A DNA stretch of 64,000 nucleotides from Pyrinomonadaceae bacterium (GCA_019186825.1 JABARP010000012.1:321532-385531); one strand, 5' to 3'; counted from the first letter of the stretch, positions 46,717 to 56,221 are shown. The notes: generated by a model not told the origin, from the letters alone. Program-made: numbers and translations.

Positions 46717-47763
46717 CTATCTGGTGTCGACAAAGACACGTTGCAATCCTACCCCATTCTCAAGTGCGTCGTGACACAACCCAAGCGATACGGCGGTTGG
46801 GATTTGGCGCTTGACGGTGTCTTGATCATCCTGTGAGCACACGATCACCATGCCGATGCCCATGTTGAAGGTGCGGAACATCTCCTGATCAGCGACGTTG
46901 CCGAGGCGTTGCATCACGCCGAAGACGGGTGGTTCGGGCCAAGAGCCGCGGTTGATCTCGACCGAGACGCCTTCGGGCAGGATACGCGGGATATTCTCGA
47001 GAAAACCCCCGCCCGTGATGTGTGCGAGGCCTTTGATCATACCGGAATCCAGCAGCGGGCCGATCTCGGGCAGAAATGATGCGTGAGTTGCGAGCAAGGC
47101 TTCGCCGACGGTGGAGCCAAGTTCGTCGATGTACGAATCGGGCGTGTAGCCGCCAACCTCGAAGAAAAGCTTGCGTGCGAGCGAATAGCCGTTCGTCTGC
47201 AGGCCCGTCGATGGCAGGCCGAGCACGACATCGCCGGGCGTGATGGATTTGCCGTCGATGACCTTTTGCTTATCGACGACTCCGACGATAAAACCCGCGA
47301 GGTCGTATTCGCCCGGCGGATAAAAGTCCGGCATTTCGGCAGTTTCGCCGCCGAGCAGAACGCAGCCGTTTTCTTTACAGGCTCGGGCCATTCCCTCAAC
47401 AACCGAAGCGGTCACGTCGGGTTCGAGTTTTCCCGTGGCAAAGTAATCCAGGAAAAAGAGCGGCCGCGCCCCCTGAACGAGAATGTCGTTAACGCAGTGG
47501 TTCACGAGGTCAGCACCGACCGTGTTGTGAATGCCGGTCTCGAAGGCAAGTTTCAACTTCGTGCCGACGCCGTCCGCCGAAGCAACGAGAATCGGCTCGG
47601 CCATATTCGGGAAAGCTCCGGCGAACATCCCGCCAAAGCTGCCGATCTCGGTCAGCGTCCGTTCGTTAAATGTCGAACGCGCGTATTCGCGGATCTTCGC
47701 GACCGCCTGGTTCGCTTTGTCTATAGAAACGCCAGCATCGGCGTATGTTATCGGTCCGGTCAT
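46717..47763 (-). CDS. purM: Phosphoribosylformylglycinamidine cyclo-ligase
   Basis: The 348-residue AIR synthetase closes the imidazole ring in purine synthesis with ATP. MTGPITYADAGVSIDKANQAVAKI at the N-terminus, the FGGMFAG segment, ASADGVGTKLKLAFETG, and LLGGETAEMPDFYPPGEYDLAGF are characteristic. It is on the same strand as purN (40833-41402), but about 5.3 kb of other genes lie between the two. Confidence 0.96.
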   Translation of the reverse strand: MTGPITYADAGVSIDKANQAVAKIREYARSTFNERTLTEIGSFGGMFAGAFPNMAEPILVASADGVGTKLKLAFETGIHNTVGADLVNHCVNDILVQGARPLFFLDYFATGKLEPDVTASVVEGMARACKENGCVLLGGETAEMPDFYPPGEYDLAGFIVGVVDKQKVIDGKSITPGDVVLGLPSTGLQTNGYSLARKLFFEVGGYTPDSYIDELGSTVGEALLATHASFLPEIGPLLDSGMIKGLAHITGGGFLENIPRILPEGVSVEINRGSWPEPPVFGVMQRLGNVADQEMFRTFNMGIGMVIVCSQDDQDTVKRQIPTAVSLGLCHDALENGVGLQRVFVDTR

Positions 47764-47883
47764 TGTTTTCTACTGCAAGTACGAGCTTTTGGGGCCGCCA
47801 ATGCACTATCAATGTTCAGTTCCGCAGTTAGTGCGTTCGAAGCTAACATACATTCGTCGGTCCTCAAGGTACATCTTATCGCA

Positions 47884-48657
47884 TTAGGTATTTTGGTGCT
47901 CTGTCGGCCGCTTGATCCCAAATTCTGCGAGCAGGATCGAATAGAATTCGTCGTCGCCGGTGACGTCGGTCTCGCGTCGGTCGCTGCCGTCCGTGACGAT
48001 GAACTTTGTGTCGGTCAGCGTCTTGCGGCCGGTCGGCGTCATGATCGAGATGAGTTTCGCTTTGGTGAAGTGCGATAGAGGCGAATACTGCTGAAAGTCA
48101 CACATCTCTGCAAAATCTGATAGCTCGTGCGGCTCATCCTTAAAGAGGTATTCGCTTTTCCAGCTACCGCTATCGCGTTTCGCCACCTCAAAGAGCCCTT
48201 CGTCATACCGCCGAATTACGAAGTCCGCTGTTGGGTCGATCTCTTCGGCTTCGGGAGCGAAGCTGAGCGGTTCGCTCGTAAAATCACCAAAGCCGACGTC
48301 GGCCAGGAATTCTTCCTCGCCGATCGTAACGATGATCGCAGCGTGAGAGAACTTCGGCGTAAACTCCTTGCCATTGAAGACACGTGCCGAGATCAGTCGC
48401 GTCGTAAAACCGATCGAAATCAGCAACTCGTTGAAGAGTCCGTTTAGTTCATAACAGAATCCGCCTCGACGCTCGACGACCACCTTGTGGTAAAAGCGTT
48501 CGACATCGAGGACGATCGGCCGCTTCCAGTGGATGTCGAGATTTTCGAAAGGTACGGTAAGGAGGTGTGCTCTTTGAAGCCGTCGCAGGGACTCGATATC
48601 AGGTGAGAGTTCGCCTTCGCTCACGCTGATCCTTTCGAGATATTTGGCCCGGTCCAT
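47884..48657 (-). CDS. Arylamine N-acetyltransferase
   Basis: From ATG 48657 the protein has 257 residues and begins MDRAKYLERISVSEGELSPD, the usual NAT start; an in-frame ATG at 48732 would add 25 residues. The catalytic triad is visible: Cys in RRGGFCYELNGLF (about residue 68), His in FSHAAIIV and Asp in FLADVGFG. The enzyme transfers acetyl groups from acetyl-CoA to arylamines or hydrazines, or acts in amide-bond formation in natural-product pathways. Confidence 0.92.
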   Translation of the reverse strand: MDRAKYLERISVSEGELSPDIESLRRLQRAHLLTVPFENLDIHWKRPIVLDVERFYHKVVVERRGGFCYELNGLFNELLISIGFTTRLISARVFNGKEFTPKFSHAAIIVTIGEEEFLADVGFGDFTSEPLSFAPEAEEIDPTADFVIRRYDEGLFEVAKRDSGSWKSEYLFKDEPHELSDFAEMCDFQQYSPLSHFTKAKLISIMTPTGRKTLTDTKFIVTDGSDRRETDVTGDDEFYSILLAEFGIKRPTEHQNT

Positions 48658-48779
48658 AATACAACCTGCGAAAGCAATGATTATATTCGCGCCCCCGCGG
48701 TGTTGACTAACCAACATCGTCGCGTTTAGCATTTTTTTAACCGGCTATCGCGGCCTCCGATATCGTACGATCTATAAAT

Positions 48780-49163
48780 ATGAGCTTTACGCTTCTCGAC
48801 ATGAGTTCTGAGAACTTTGAATTTTACGTCAACGTATGGCACTGGAAAGCGGGCGTCGAGATCATCCGCAGCCTGGATGTCCTCAGCGAAGGGTCGCTGA
48901 AGCAAATGGGCTATAACGCAACCGGAGTCAAGGTGTCGCGCGACGACGCTCACGAGATCGGGTCAAGGATCCGCGCGGAGATACTTCCAAAAGTGCCCGC
49001 GGGAAGCCGGATGTTTGCCGACCTTAGCATTACCGATGCTCCGGATGATATGACGCTGCACCGCGATCATGACGACCAGTGGAAGAATTACAGCGTCGAT
49101 CATGAGTGGCTCACGGAGTTTTCGGACTTTTGTCTTCGCTCGAAAGGTTTTCAGGTCTTTTAG
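48780..49163 (+). CDS. Hypothetical protein
   Basis: The 127-residue acidic cytoplasmic protein has no signal peptide or membrane segment. The motif-like stretch FYVNVWHWKAGVEIIRSLDVLSEGSLKQM and the Asp/His-rich DDMTLHRDHDDQWKNYSVDHEW are notable, but I do not recognise the family. It lies alone between NAT (minus) and the DUF445 gene (plus, 51 bases later), and may share a transcript with the latter. Confidence 0.6.
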   Translation: MSFTLLDMSSENFEFYVNVWHWKAGVEIIRSLDVLSEGSLKQMGYNATGVKVSRDDAHEIGSRIRAEILPKVPAGSRMFADLSITDAPDDMTLHRDHDDQWKNYSVDHEWLTEFSDFCLRSKGFQVF

Positions 49164-49214
49164 GCGGACGCCTTTAAACGACCCTGTTTTGCCCGACCCA
49201 AATATTGGTGCTTG

Positions 49215-50846
49215 ATGGAAATTCTCGCTGACATCCACGACCTCATTGCACCGCTCCTTAAAAATATCTGGCTACAAATGGGACTTCTCGTCGCTTTTGC
49301 GACGATACACGGCTATGTAGGAGCATGGCTCGCCGTACGAATGCTCTTTCGGCCGCGAAGGCCAATTAAGATCCTCGGGCTCACCGTGTTCCCGCAAGGA
49401 ATGATCCCGAGGAACCGAGACCGTCTTGCCGCCGCGATCGGAAAAGCCGTGGGTGAAGAACTGGTCACGAGCGATACGATCCTAGAGCATTTGATCGGCC
49501 GTGAATTCTTGAAACGAAAACTCGATGCGATCGTTGCCGAATATACCGCCACTCTTCTTGAGACAAATTACCCGTCGCTGATCGAGGCTCTGCCGACATC
49601 AGTGCGAATACCCGTACTCGACGCTATCTCGGGCCTGCAAGTAAAACTTGCCGAACACATACGCGTTGTCCTTCAGAGTGAAGATGCAAAGGTCCGCATT
49701 CACGGCCTCGTTACCGCTCGAATGGATGACATCCTTAGCCGACGCATCACGGAAGTTCTCGATGCTGAGACAGCGGACAGGGTCGTTGACTTCCTTACAG
49801 TACGCATTGAGGCCGGATTGAGTCATGCCGCCTTCGAGCAGAACGTCAGCGATTTCATCAAGACAAAGCTTGAAGAAATGCTCAGCGGCTCAACCCCGTT
49901 GGGAGAAATGTTCACGCCCGAGGCGGTTGAATTCCTAAAGGAAAAGGCGCGCGAACAGGTCGAACCTGCCGTTAAGCAGATCGCCGAATTCGCGGCGACG
50001 GAAAAGACACGCGGCCAGATAAGTGCCCTTGTAAAACGCGAGGTCCACGATTATTACGAGAATCTCTCGTTCTTTAAGAAGATCTTCGTCTCAAGGGACA
50101 ACCTTCTCGCCGAGGTCGATGAGCTTGTCAATGAAAGCTTTCCGCGTCGGCTCGAAGAAACGCTGAGCGATGCCGCGTTCGCAGAAGACGCCCGCAACTT
50201 TATCTCTGACGGCATTGACAACGCCCTTTCACGCCCGGTCAACGATATCGTCGGGCATGTCGATCCCGAACGCCTTGACGATCTTAAGGACCAGATCACG
50301 CGAAGTGTTTTCTCGCTGCTAAAGAGTGAGGCAACGATCGCAGGGATCCGTCGATTCCTGCGCGAAACGATCCAAAAGCTCCGTCCGCATAGCATCGACG
50401 CCGTCCTGCAGATCATTCATCCCGAAGCAGAAGAACGCCTGAAGACGGCGGTGGCCGACGGCCTCGTCGCTGTTCTCTCGAGCGAAAGAACGGCAAATCT
50501 GCTCAACGAATTTCTCTCGACGCGGGTCGAGCACCTGCTTGCAACGCCGATCGGCCGGCTTGGCGACCATCTCGCGTCCGAGAAGGTCGCAGTGACATCC
50601 GCAACGCTCACCGATACCGTGATCGAAGCAATTAACGCCAAACTGCCCGATGCCATTCGAGAATTTGATATCGGCGGGGTCGTGCGCGACAAGATCAACA
50701 ATTATCCCGTTGAAAAGCTCGAGGCTCTGGTGTTGTCGGTCGCCAAGGAACACCTTCGTAAGATCGAACTGTTTGGGGCATTGCTGGGCTTCATCCTAGG
50801 ACTTGGGCAAGCGATCTGGGCCTACTTCACGCTTGCGAAGCATTGA
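49215..50846 (+). CDS. DUF445-family membrane protein
   Basis: The 543-residue protein starts at ATG 49215 (a TTG directly before it is also in frame). It has an N-terminal transmembrane helix (about residues 17-40), then the DUF445 motif RMLFRPRRPIKILGLTVFPQGMIPRNRDRLAAAIGKAVGEELVTSD. A long helical repeat-like region follows, and a C-terminal transmembrane helix (about 518-538, FGALLGFILGLGQAIWAYF). The family is widespread, also in Bacillus (YheB), and has no settled function; membrane-tethered helical bundles are expected. Confidence 0.88.
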   Translation: MEILADIHDLIAPLLKNIWLQMGLLVAFATIHGYVGAWLAVRMLFRPRRPIKILGLTVFPQGMIPRNRDRLAAAIGKAVGEELVTSDTILEHLIGREFLKRKLDAIVAEYTATLLETNYPSLIEALPTSVRIPVLDAISGLQVKLAEHIRVVLQSEDAKVRIHGLVTARMDDILSRRITEVLDAETADRVVDFLTVRIEAGLSHAAFEQNVSDFIKTKLEEMLSGSTPLGEMFTPEAVEFLKEKAREQVEPAVKQIAEFAATEKTRGQISALVKREVHDYYENLSFFKKIFVSRDNLLAEVDELVNESFPRRLEETLSDAAFAEDARNFISDGIDNALSRPVNDIVGHVDPERLDDLKDQITRSVFSLLKSEATIAGIRRFLRETIQKLRPHSIDAVLQIIHPEAEERLKTAVADGLVAVLSSERTANLLNEFLSTRVEHLLATPIGRLGDHLASEKVAVTSATLTDTVIEAINAKLPDAIREFDIGGVVRDKINNYPVEKLEALVLSVAKEHLRKIELFGALLGFILGLGQAIWAYFTLAKH

Positions 50847-51045
50847 TCGGAAAAATTGATGTTTCCTGCCATCGCGCATTCTTTCGAGAACAGCAAAGCT
50901 CGTTGTATCCTATCCGCGGTTGGTAATCTCGCTTATGCGTGATACGGCACCAACGAGAACGAGCACTTCGGTTGCTGTTTGCAAATGAAAATCTGGGTTG
51001 TAGTTCAGCCAAATCGCGGAATACGATCCCAAAAAGGAAAACAAA

Positions 51046-51513
51046 ATGAGAAGAACGGTACAATTGATAATTTTTGCGGCAGCTGCGGGCATCTTCGCCG
51101 CCTGCCAGCCATCCGAACCGGCCAAGCCGACGGCTAACGAAACGCCGAAGCCTGCGGCCTCCGCTACGCCGTCCCCGTCATCAACCGGCACTCCGTCAGC
51201 CTCCTCGCCCTCGGCTCAGCCGAAGCCCGCTACGCCTAAGGCTGCAGCCCTCGAAGGCGAGTGGCCCGGCGTCGAAGGCACGAAGTTGAAGGTGACAAAG
51301 ACCGGCGATAAGTACAAGATCGAGATCACCGATCTTGACAAGACCGATACGTTCGAAGGACATGCCAACGGCGACGTCATAGAATTCACGAGAAAGGGCA
51401 AGGTTGAGACGATCAAAGCCGCGACAGCCGAAGAAACAGGAATGAAATGGCTGCAGGGCGAAAAGAACTGTGTGGTGATCACGAAGGGGAGCGAAGGTTA
51501 TTGTCGGAACTAA
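51046..51513 (+). CDS. Small lipoprotein with Pro/Ala/Ser-rich linker
   Basis: The 155-residue product has a type II signal peptide with lipobox IFAAC (Cys near residue 21). A low-complexity linker of Pro, Ala, Ser and Thr follows (about 22-70), then a small beta domain (residues 72-155: EGEWPGVEGTKLKVTKTGDKYKIEITD...). The beta domain resembles ligand-binding lipocalin-like or DUF-type folds but has no recognised family motif. It is followed by a strong terminator. Confidence 0.75.
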   Translation: MRRTVQLIIFAAAAGIFAACQPSEPAKPTANETPKPAASATPSPSSTGTPSASSPSAQPKPATPKAAALEGEWPGVEGTKLKVTKTGDKYKIEITDLDKTDTFEGHANGDVIEFTRKGKVETIKAATAEETGMKWLQGEKNCVVITKGSEGYCRN

Positions 51514-51537
51514 CCGCACTGCACCAGCTTAATAGTG

Positions 51538-51563
51538 AGGCCGCTTTTGGGGCGGCCTTTTTT
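51538..51563 (+). terminator. Rho-independent terminator after the lipoprotein gene
   Basis: AGGCCGC (51538-51544) pairs perfectly with GCGGCCT (51552-51558) around a 7-base loop, followed by TTTTTT (51558-51563). It lies 24 bases behind the stop codon. Confidence 0.88.
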
Positions 51564-51845
51564 ATTTCGTATGCCAACTGCTTCCTGAAGTTTTGGGATC
51601 ACGAAGCTGCTTTATCGCAGATTCTGTGCATTGAGCGACCGTCCACCGATCGCTTAACGAAAGGATCTAACAGATACACCCGCACAGGATCGAAAGGGGT
51701 TCCCGTGCAGGCGGTCAAATTCTATTTCTACCCAAAAAGGCCGTCCACCGTCGAGAAACTTTTATCGAACTTCCTCTACAGTCGTGTCGTTAACTCCTTT
51801 AGCCGTCCATTACAGGCTGGAATTTTTGCTTGGAGCGTAAACGTC
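51564..51845. other. Noncoding leader before the DUF2807 gene
   Basis: With the terminator this makes 332 bases between stop 51513 and ATG 51846. An open frame runs through it in phase with the DUF2807 gene (from 51447), but it crosses the terminator and the preceding gene and lacks protein-like composition. It most likely carries the promoter of the following gene; I see no conserved box. Confidence 0.45.
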
Positions 51846-52556
51846 ATGAAAAAGATCGGTATCCTATTATTCCTCGCTGCGTTGATCATCGGGGTCGCCA
51901 TCTCCGGTGCATTCTCTTTTGGGCCCGGCCCCAGGGATATCTTTGATCTCGCTTCTCTATTTAAGGGCGAGGTCGGATCCGGTCATATCGAAACTTCAAA
52001 GCGCGATGTGGCGGATTTTAACAAGCTTAAGGTTGGCGGCGTCTTTGACGTCGAGGTTTCTCGCGGAGATAAGTACAGCGTTGAGGTGATCGCCGACGAC
52101 AATCTCTTGCCCTTTATCCGGACAGAGGTGGACGGCGACACTTTGTCGATCTATTCCGACGCCAAGATCTCTAAGAGTTCACAGCTCCGTGTTGTCATAA
52201 CCGCGCCGGACATCCGTAAAGTTAAAGCGACCGGTGCTTCAAAAGTGTTGCTTAAGGACGTCAGCAATGAAGAGCTCGCGCTGAATGCAAGCGGCGCCTC
52301 GAAGATCACGGCTTCTGGTTCGACGGCATTGCTTACGATCGACGTAAGCGGAGCGAGCAAGGTGCTCGGTTCTGACCTTGCGTCAAAGCAAGCAACGGTC
52401 GAGACGAGCGGTGCGAGCAGCGCAGATATCAAGGTAAGCGACTCACTTAATGCTCACGCTTCGGGAGCGAGCCACATACGATACGTCGGTTCGCCCGGAA
52501 CCCTCGATGTTGATCGTTCAGGTGCAGGCACCGTCTCGCAACAAACATCGAATTGA
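51846..52556 (+). CDS. Secreted DUF2807 (putative auto-transporter adhesin, GIN head) protein
   Basis: ATG 51846 gives 236 residues with an N-terminal membrane anchor or signal peptide (KKIGILLFLAALIIGVAISGAFS). The DUF2807 beta-solenoid follows: FNKLKVGGVFDVEVSRGDKYSVEVIADDNLLPFIRTEVDGDTLSI, then repeated (S/T)GASK units (ATGASKVLL, ASGASKITA, VSGASKVLG, TSGASSADI). The family is found at the cell surface of Bacteroidota and Acidobacteriota with unknown role. A terminator hairpin follows at 52610. Confidence 0.87.
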   Translation: MKKIGILLFLAALIIGVAISGAFSFGPGPRDIFDLASLFKGEVGSGHIETSKRDVADFNKLKVGGVFDVEVSRGDKYSVEVIADDNLLPFIRTEVDGDTLSIYSDAKISKSSQLRVVITAPDIRKVKATGASKVLLKDVSNEELALNASGASKITASGSTALLTIDVSGASKVLGSDLASKQATVETSGASSADIKVSDSLNAHASGASHIRYVGSPGTLDVDRSGAGTVSQQTSN

Positions 52557-52609
52557 TCGAAGGTTTTGCTGTTCGACAACGGCTATCTCTTCAAAGCAGA
52601 TCGCAATGT

Positions 52610-52655
52610 CGCCGCCTCTTGAACTGAACGATCAAGAAGCGGCGGTTCTCTTTTG
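52610..52655 (+). terminator. Terminator after the DUF2807 gene
   Basis: CGCCGCCTCTTGA (52610-52622) pairs with TCAAGAAGCGGCG (52632-52644) with one mismatch, followed by GTTCTCTTTTG. The stem is strong and the T-rich tail moderate. Confidence 0.7.
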
Positions 52656-53199
52656 TCGCTCGCTATTCTCATGGGAAGGTCCAGGTTCGGCGCTCGTCGG
52701 GTCAGCGCGGTATAATGATCCAATACGAAAAAAAAGATGCTCGATTTTTGAATTTTGAGGGTCTGAAATGGGTCAATTTTTACCAAAAATCGCGTCCAAA
52801 AATCCCCCAAATGTTTGACAAATCAGGACGTTAAATCGACGTTAAAGGAAATTTTCGCCCCTGTGGATTTTGGTTTGCAAGGGCAGATTTTTCGTGTTAG
52901 TCTGATATCCATTTCCGGGTAGTCCGTGCTTGTAAGTTGTTGAAAGCAAATAACTTAATGTTCTGTGTTAAGTTTTAAACAGCCCAACTTTCGGCTTGTG
53001 GAAATCCTGTGAAAAAGACGGTAACACATTGCTAACAAAGAGACTCCCGCAAGAGCGCTTTAGGAACACACGCCGGCGGAGATCGTCCGTCTTAAACAGC
53101 GCTGAAGTGCGGTTGTCAGTCGCCCGGAAAAAATAGAATTTAACCTGCCGTTGAAGCGAGGCCTTACCAATAGATCGCTCTGCGGTAACACAAGATAAC
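52656..53199. promoter_or_regulatory. dnaA upstream region
   Basis: About 540 bases without a gene lie ahead of dnaA. A TATAAT occurs in GCGGTATAATGATCC (about 52711). Sequences one or two bases off a DnaA box occur, such as CTGTGGATTTTG near 52861 and CTTGTGGAAATCC near 52996. The region is A+T-rich around 52730-52990. It probably carries the dnaA promoter and may belong to a two-part origin together with the dnaA-dnaN spacer. Confidence 0.5.
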
Positions 53200-54594
53200 T
53201 TGCAACTCTCTTTAGAAAAGAACACAATCTGGGACGATATCCTTGTGCAGCTGCGCGAGGAGCTGAGCCACCAGGTGCTTGCGACCTGGTTCCTTCCTCT
53301 CCAACACATCGAAACGAATGATGAACAAAAAGAGATAGTTCTTGCCGCGGGGACGGTAGCTCAAGACTGGATCAACCGATACTACTCGGAAAAGCTAAAA
53401 GCGATATTCACGAAACTTGGCTGCAGCGACTACAAGATCGTCTGGAAGGATATAGAGGAACCAGAATCCTCGGTCGAGGATCAGAAAGCCGATCTTCTTT
53501 TTTCACCTTCGCTCAGAAACGAAGTTTCGTCGGCGGAAATTCAAAAGCCGTTCGCAGAGTCGGTCGAGACCACATCGCTGAATCTAAAATACACGTTCGA
53601 TAAGTTCGTCGTCGGCACCGGAAATGAATTCGCGAATGCCGCCGCAAAGAGCGTTGCCGAGAGTCCGGGATCCGCATACAATCCGCTCTTCCTCTACGGA
53701 GGCGTGGGGCTTGGCAAGACGCACTTGATGCATGCGATCGGACATTCGATAAAACAGCATTCGCCATCTTCGCGTGTCGCATATATCACGAGCGAATTGT
53801 TCATGAATGAGCTGATTCACGCGATACGTTTTGATAAGACCCCGGCATTCAGAGACAAGTATCGTTCGATCGACGTACTGTTGCTCGACGACGTACAGTT
53901 CATGGCCGGAAAGGAAAGGACACAGGAAGAATTCTTCCATACGTTCAACTCGCTCTATAATGATCAGAAACAGATCGTCATATCGAGCGACTGTCCGCCG
54001 AGGGAAATACCAACGCTTGAAGAACGTCTTCACTCGAGGTTTGAATGGGGCTTGATCGCGGATATCGAGCCGCCTGACCTTGAGACAAAGGTCGCTATCT
54101 TAAAAAGAAAGGCGGACCTTGACGGGATCGACCTTCCGAACGACATCGCTATCTACATTGCCGGTCGGGTCAAGAGCAACGTACGCGAACTTGAAGGCTC
54201 GCTTGTTAGGCTTGTCGCGATCGCCTCGCTCAAGCAGGTTCCATTGTCGAAGGCAATAGCCGACGAGGCGATAAAGAATATTATCGATAGCGAGCATCCG
54301 GTCGGATTGACACTTGATAGGATCGTCCGGGCCGTTGCTGCCCAATACAAGATGTCGGTCGATGAACTGAAGGCAAAGAGCAACTCCCGCGCGGTCGCTC
54401 TGCCACGCCAGGTCGCTATGTATCTCTGCAAGAGATTGACGCGGCATAGCTTTCCGGAGATCGGAAAAGCATTCGGCGGTAAACATCACACAACGGTGAT
54501 GCACTCCGTTGAGAAGATCGAGAAGATGAGCCGGGAGGACCGCGTTTTCCACAAGGCTCTGAATGAGCTAATTGATTCTCTTTGCAACAGTTAG
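53200..54594 (+). CDS. dnaA: Chromosomal replication initiator protein DnaA
   Basis: The 464-residue AAA+ protein binds DnaA boxes and melts the origin. Domain I is residues 1-85 (WDDILVQLREELSHQVLATWFLPL), domain II is a short linker, and domain III has Walker A GGVGLGKTHL (about 166-175) and Walker B VLLLDDVQF (about 227-235). Domain IV has the DnaA signature GKAFGGKHHTTVMHSVEKI (about 427-445). The start is TTG 53200, because the frame has no ATG or GTG between the upstream stop (53152) and this codon. Confidence 0.96.
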   Translation: MQLSLEKNTIWDDILVQLREELSHQVLATWFLPLQHIETNDEQKEIVLAAGTVAQDWINRYYSEKLKAIFTKLGCSDYKIVWKDIEEPESSVEDQKADLLFSPSLRNEVSSAEIQKPFAESVETTSLNLKYTFDKFVVGTGNEFANAAAKSVAESPGSAYNPLFLYGGVGLGKTHLMHAIGHSIKQHSPSSRVAYITSELFMNELIHAIRFDKTPAFRDKYRSIDVLLLDDVQFMAGKERTQEEFFHTFNSLYNDQKQIVISSDCPPREIPTLEERLHSRFEWGLIADIEPPDLETKVAILKRKADLDGIDLPNDIAIYIAGRVKSNVRELEGSLVRLVAIASLKQVPLSKAIADEAIKNIIDSEHPVGLTLDRIVRAVAAQYKMSVDELKAKSNSRAVALPRQVAMYLCKRLTRHSFPEIGKAFGGKHHTTVMHSVEKIEKMSREDRVFHKALNELIDSLCNS

Positions 54595-54952
54595 CGAATT
54601 TTGACAGATGCACCGAAATCACAGGTTTTCCACCGGTTTTCCTGCGGATCTGAGTTGCTAAGATATTGAAAATCAAGCATTTATCGTGAACAGCAAACTT
54701 TTCACACAGGGTGCGGCCCGAAATGCTTTCCCGAACTTGAGGAAAACTGAGAGATGTGTGATTTTCCACACATTTAAAATATTTTCCACAAGTTTTCCAC
54801 AGGCTTTTGTGGATAAAAAAGATTCGATTTTATAAGGAGTTAGCCGTTTTTTACACAAATCCACAAGCCCTATTACTACTGCTATTTCTTCCTCTTCTTT
54901 TTTAAGAACTGTTAGTAGTAAAGGCATTCAAAAAAGAAACGAGAGGTAGAAG
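54595..54952. other. Candidate oriC: DnaA-box cluster between dnaA and dnaN
   Basis: The 358-base spacer holds one perfect DnaA box on the minus strand (TTATCCACA, plus 54808-54816), three TTTTCCACA boxes (54762-54770, 54782-54790, 54793-54801) and weaker ones (54626-54634, 54857-54865). A+T-rich sequence follows (54813-54850). TTACTACT (54872-54879) and TAGTAGTAA (54913-54921) form an inverted pair and resemble DnaA-trio repeats. Gene direction flips around this area, as expected for an origin. GC skew was not computed. Confidence 0.8.
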
Positions 54953-56149
54953 ATGAGTATGGAATTTACGATCAAGCAGTCAACGTTGAAAGACGAACTA
55001 GGTTTTATTCAGGGCGTTGTTGAACGCAAGACGACCATTCCGGTGCTTGCGAACATTCTCATCGAATCCCTCGGCGATAACGAGATACGCATTGTCGGAA
55101 CCGACCTTGACGTTACGATCCGATGCGACGCTGAAGCGGTCGTGGAAAAAGCCGGTTCGATCTGTGTGTCCGCACGCAAGCTTTTTGATATCGTCCGCGC
55201 TCTTGATGCGGAGGACGTTCACTTCAAGAAGGAGGACAACGAGTGGGTTACGATGAAATGCGGCCGGGCAAAATTCCGGCTTGCGGGTGTTAACCGCGAA
55301 CAGTTCCCGGAGATCCCGTCCTTCAAGAGCACGCCGCTCAGTTTGCCTGCGGCGACGTTCAACTACTTCATACAGAATACGGCATTCGCGATCACGAACG
55401 AGGTCTCGCGATTCACTCTGTCCGGAGCAAAGTTCGTTATTTCGGACGGTATTGCGAGAATGGTAACGACCGATGGCCATCGCCTTGCCTTTATCGAGCA
55501 AAAACTTTCCGGTGACGAAAAAACATCCGCGATCGACACGCTTATTCCACGAAAGGCGTTGCTCGAGCTCGCAAAGATCGCACGCGATACGGGCGGCGAC
55601 ATTGCTTTCGGTGAAGATCAGAAACACCTGTTCTTCGAGATCGAAGGCCGCCTTTTGATCAGCAGAACTCTTACCGGAGCCTTCCCGAATTATGAACTCG
55701 TAATGCCAAAGGACAACGATCTTACCGCCGTCTTTGATCTTGAGGAGATGCGTGCTGCGGTTCGGCGTGTAAGCCTTATGGCGGATGATCGTACGCGATC
55801 GATCCGGCTGATAGTCCGCGACGGTGAGATCGAGCTCAATGCTCAGTCAAGCGAAGAAGGCGAGGGCCGCGAGGTAGTTCCTGCGGAATACGCAGGGCCG
55901 GAGACCACGATCGGCTTTAACTGGCAATATCTGCTCGAATTCCTCAATAACGCGGGATCGATCGCTACGGCTGCAAAGGCGGAGGGCGAGAAGGAATCAG
56001 ATGGCGACGGAACGGTCCGTGTCCGTGACGGTAATGCCGCGACCCGCATTTCGTTTGAGTTTAAGGATTCAAACGCTCAGACGCAGATGAGGATCGCCGA
56101 CAATTCCGAATACGATTATAAGTATATTGTGATGCCGCTCAGGATATGA
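54953..56149 (+). CDS. dnaN: DNA polymerase III sliding clamp (beta subunit)
   Basis: The 398-residue clamp has three repeated domains (about 1-125, 130-255 and 260-398), starting MEFTIKQSTLKDELGFIQGVVERKTTIPVLANILIE and containing TDGHRLAFIEQ in domain 2. The C-terminus ends in YKYIVMPLRI, the canonical Y-x-x-M-P-M/L-R of the family. A Glu/Gly/Asp-rich loop (AAKAEGEKESDGDGT, near 342-356) is an unusual charged insertion in domain 3. The ribosome-binding site GAGAGG lies about 8 bases upstream of ATG 54953. Confidence 0.97.
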   Translation: MSMEFTIKQSTLKDELGFIQGVVERKTTIPVLANILIESLGDNEIRIVGTDLDVTIRCDAEAVVEKAGSICVSARKLFDIVRALDAEDVHFKKEDNEWVTMKCGRAKFRLAGVNREQFPEIPSFKSTPLSLPAATFNYFIQNTAFAITNEVSRFTLSGAKFVISDGIARMVTTDGHRLAFIEQKLSGDEKTSAIDTLIPRKALLELAKIARDTGGDIAFGEDQKHLFFEIEGRLLISRTLTGAFPNYELVMPKDNDLTAVFDLEEMRAAVRRVSLMADDRTRSIRLIVRDGEIELNAQSSEEGEGREVVPAEYAGPETTIGFNWQYLLEFLNNAGSIATAAKAEGEKESDGDGTVRVRDGNAATRISFEFKDSNAQTQMRIADNSEYDYKYIVMPLRI

Positions 56150-56176
56150 TCCTAGGCACAGTTTGATGGTCAAAAG

Positions 56177-56221
56177 AAAAGGGGATACGCGCGGGCTAGG
56201 TGCCACTCGGATCTCCTTTTT
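56177..56221 (+). terminator. Probable terminator after dnaN
   Basis: AAAAGGGGAT (56177-56186) pairs with ATCTCCTTTT (56211-56220) with one G-T pair around a G+C-rich inner region, followed by T-rich sequence. It lies 28 bases after the dnaN stop. Confidence 0.55.

Noticed and set aside
51447..51845. A 133-residue N-terminal extension of the DUF2807 protein
   Set aside because: It crosses the preceding lipoprotein gene and a strong terminator; the signal peptide at 51846 marks the real start.
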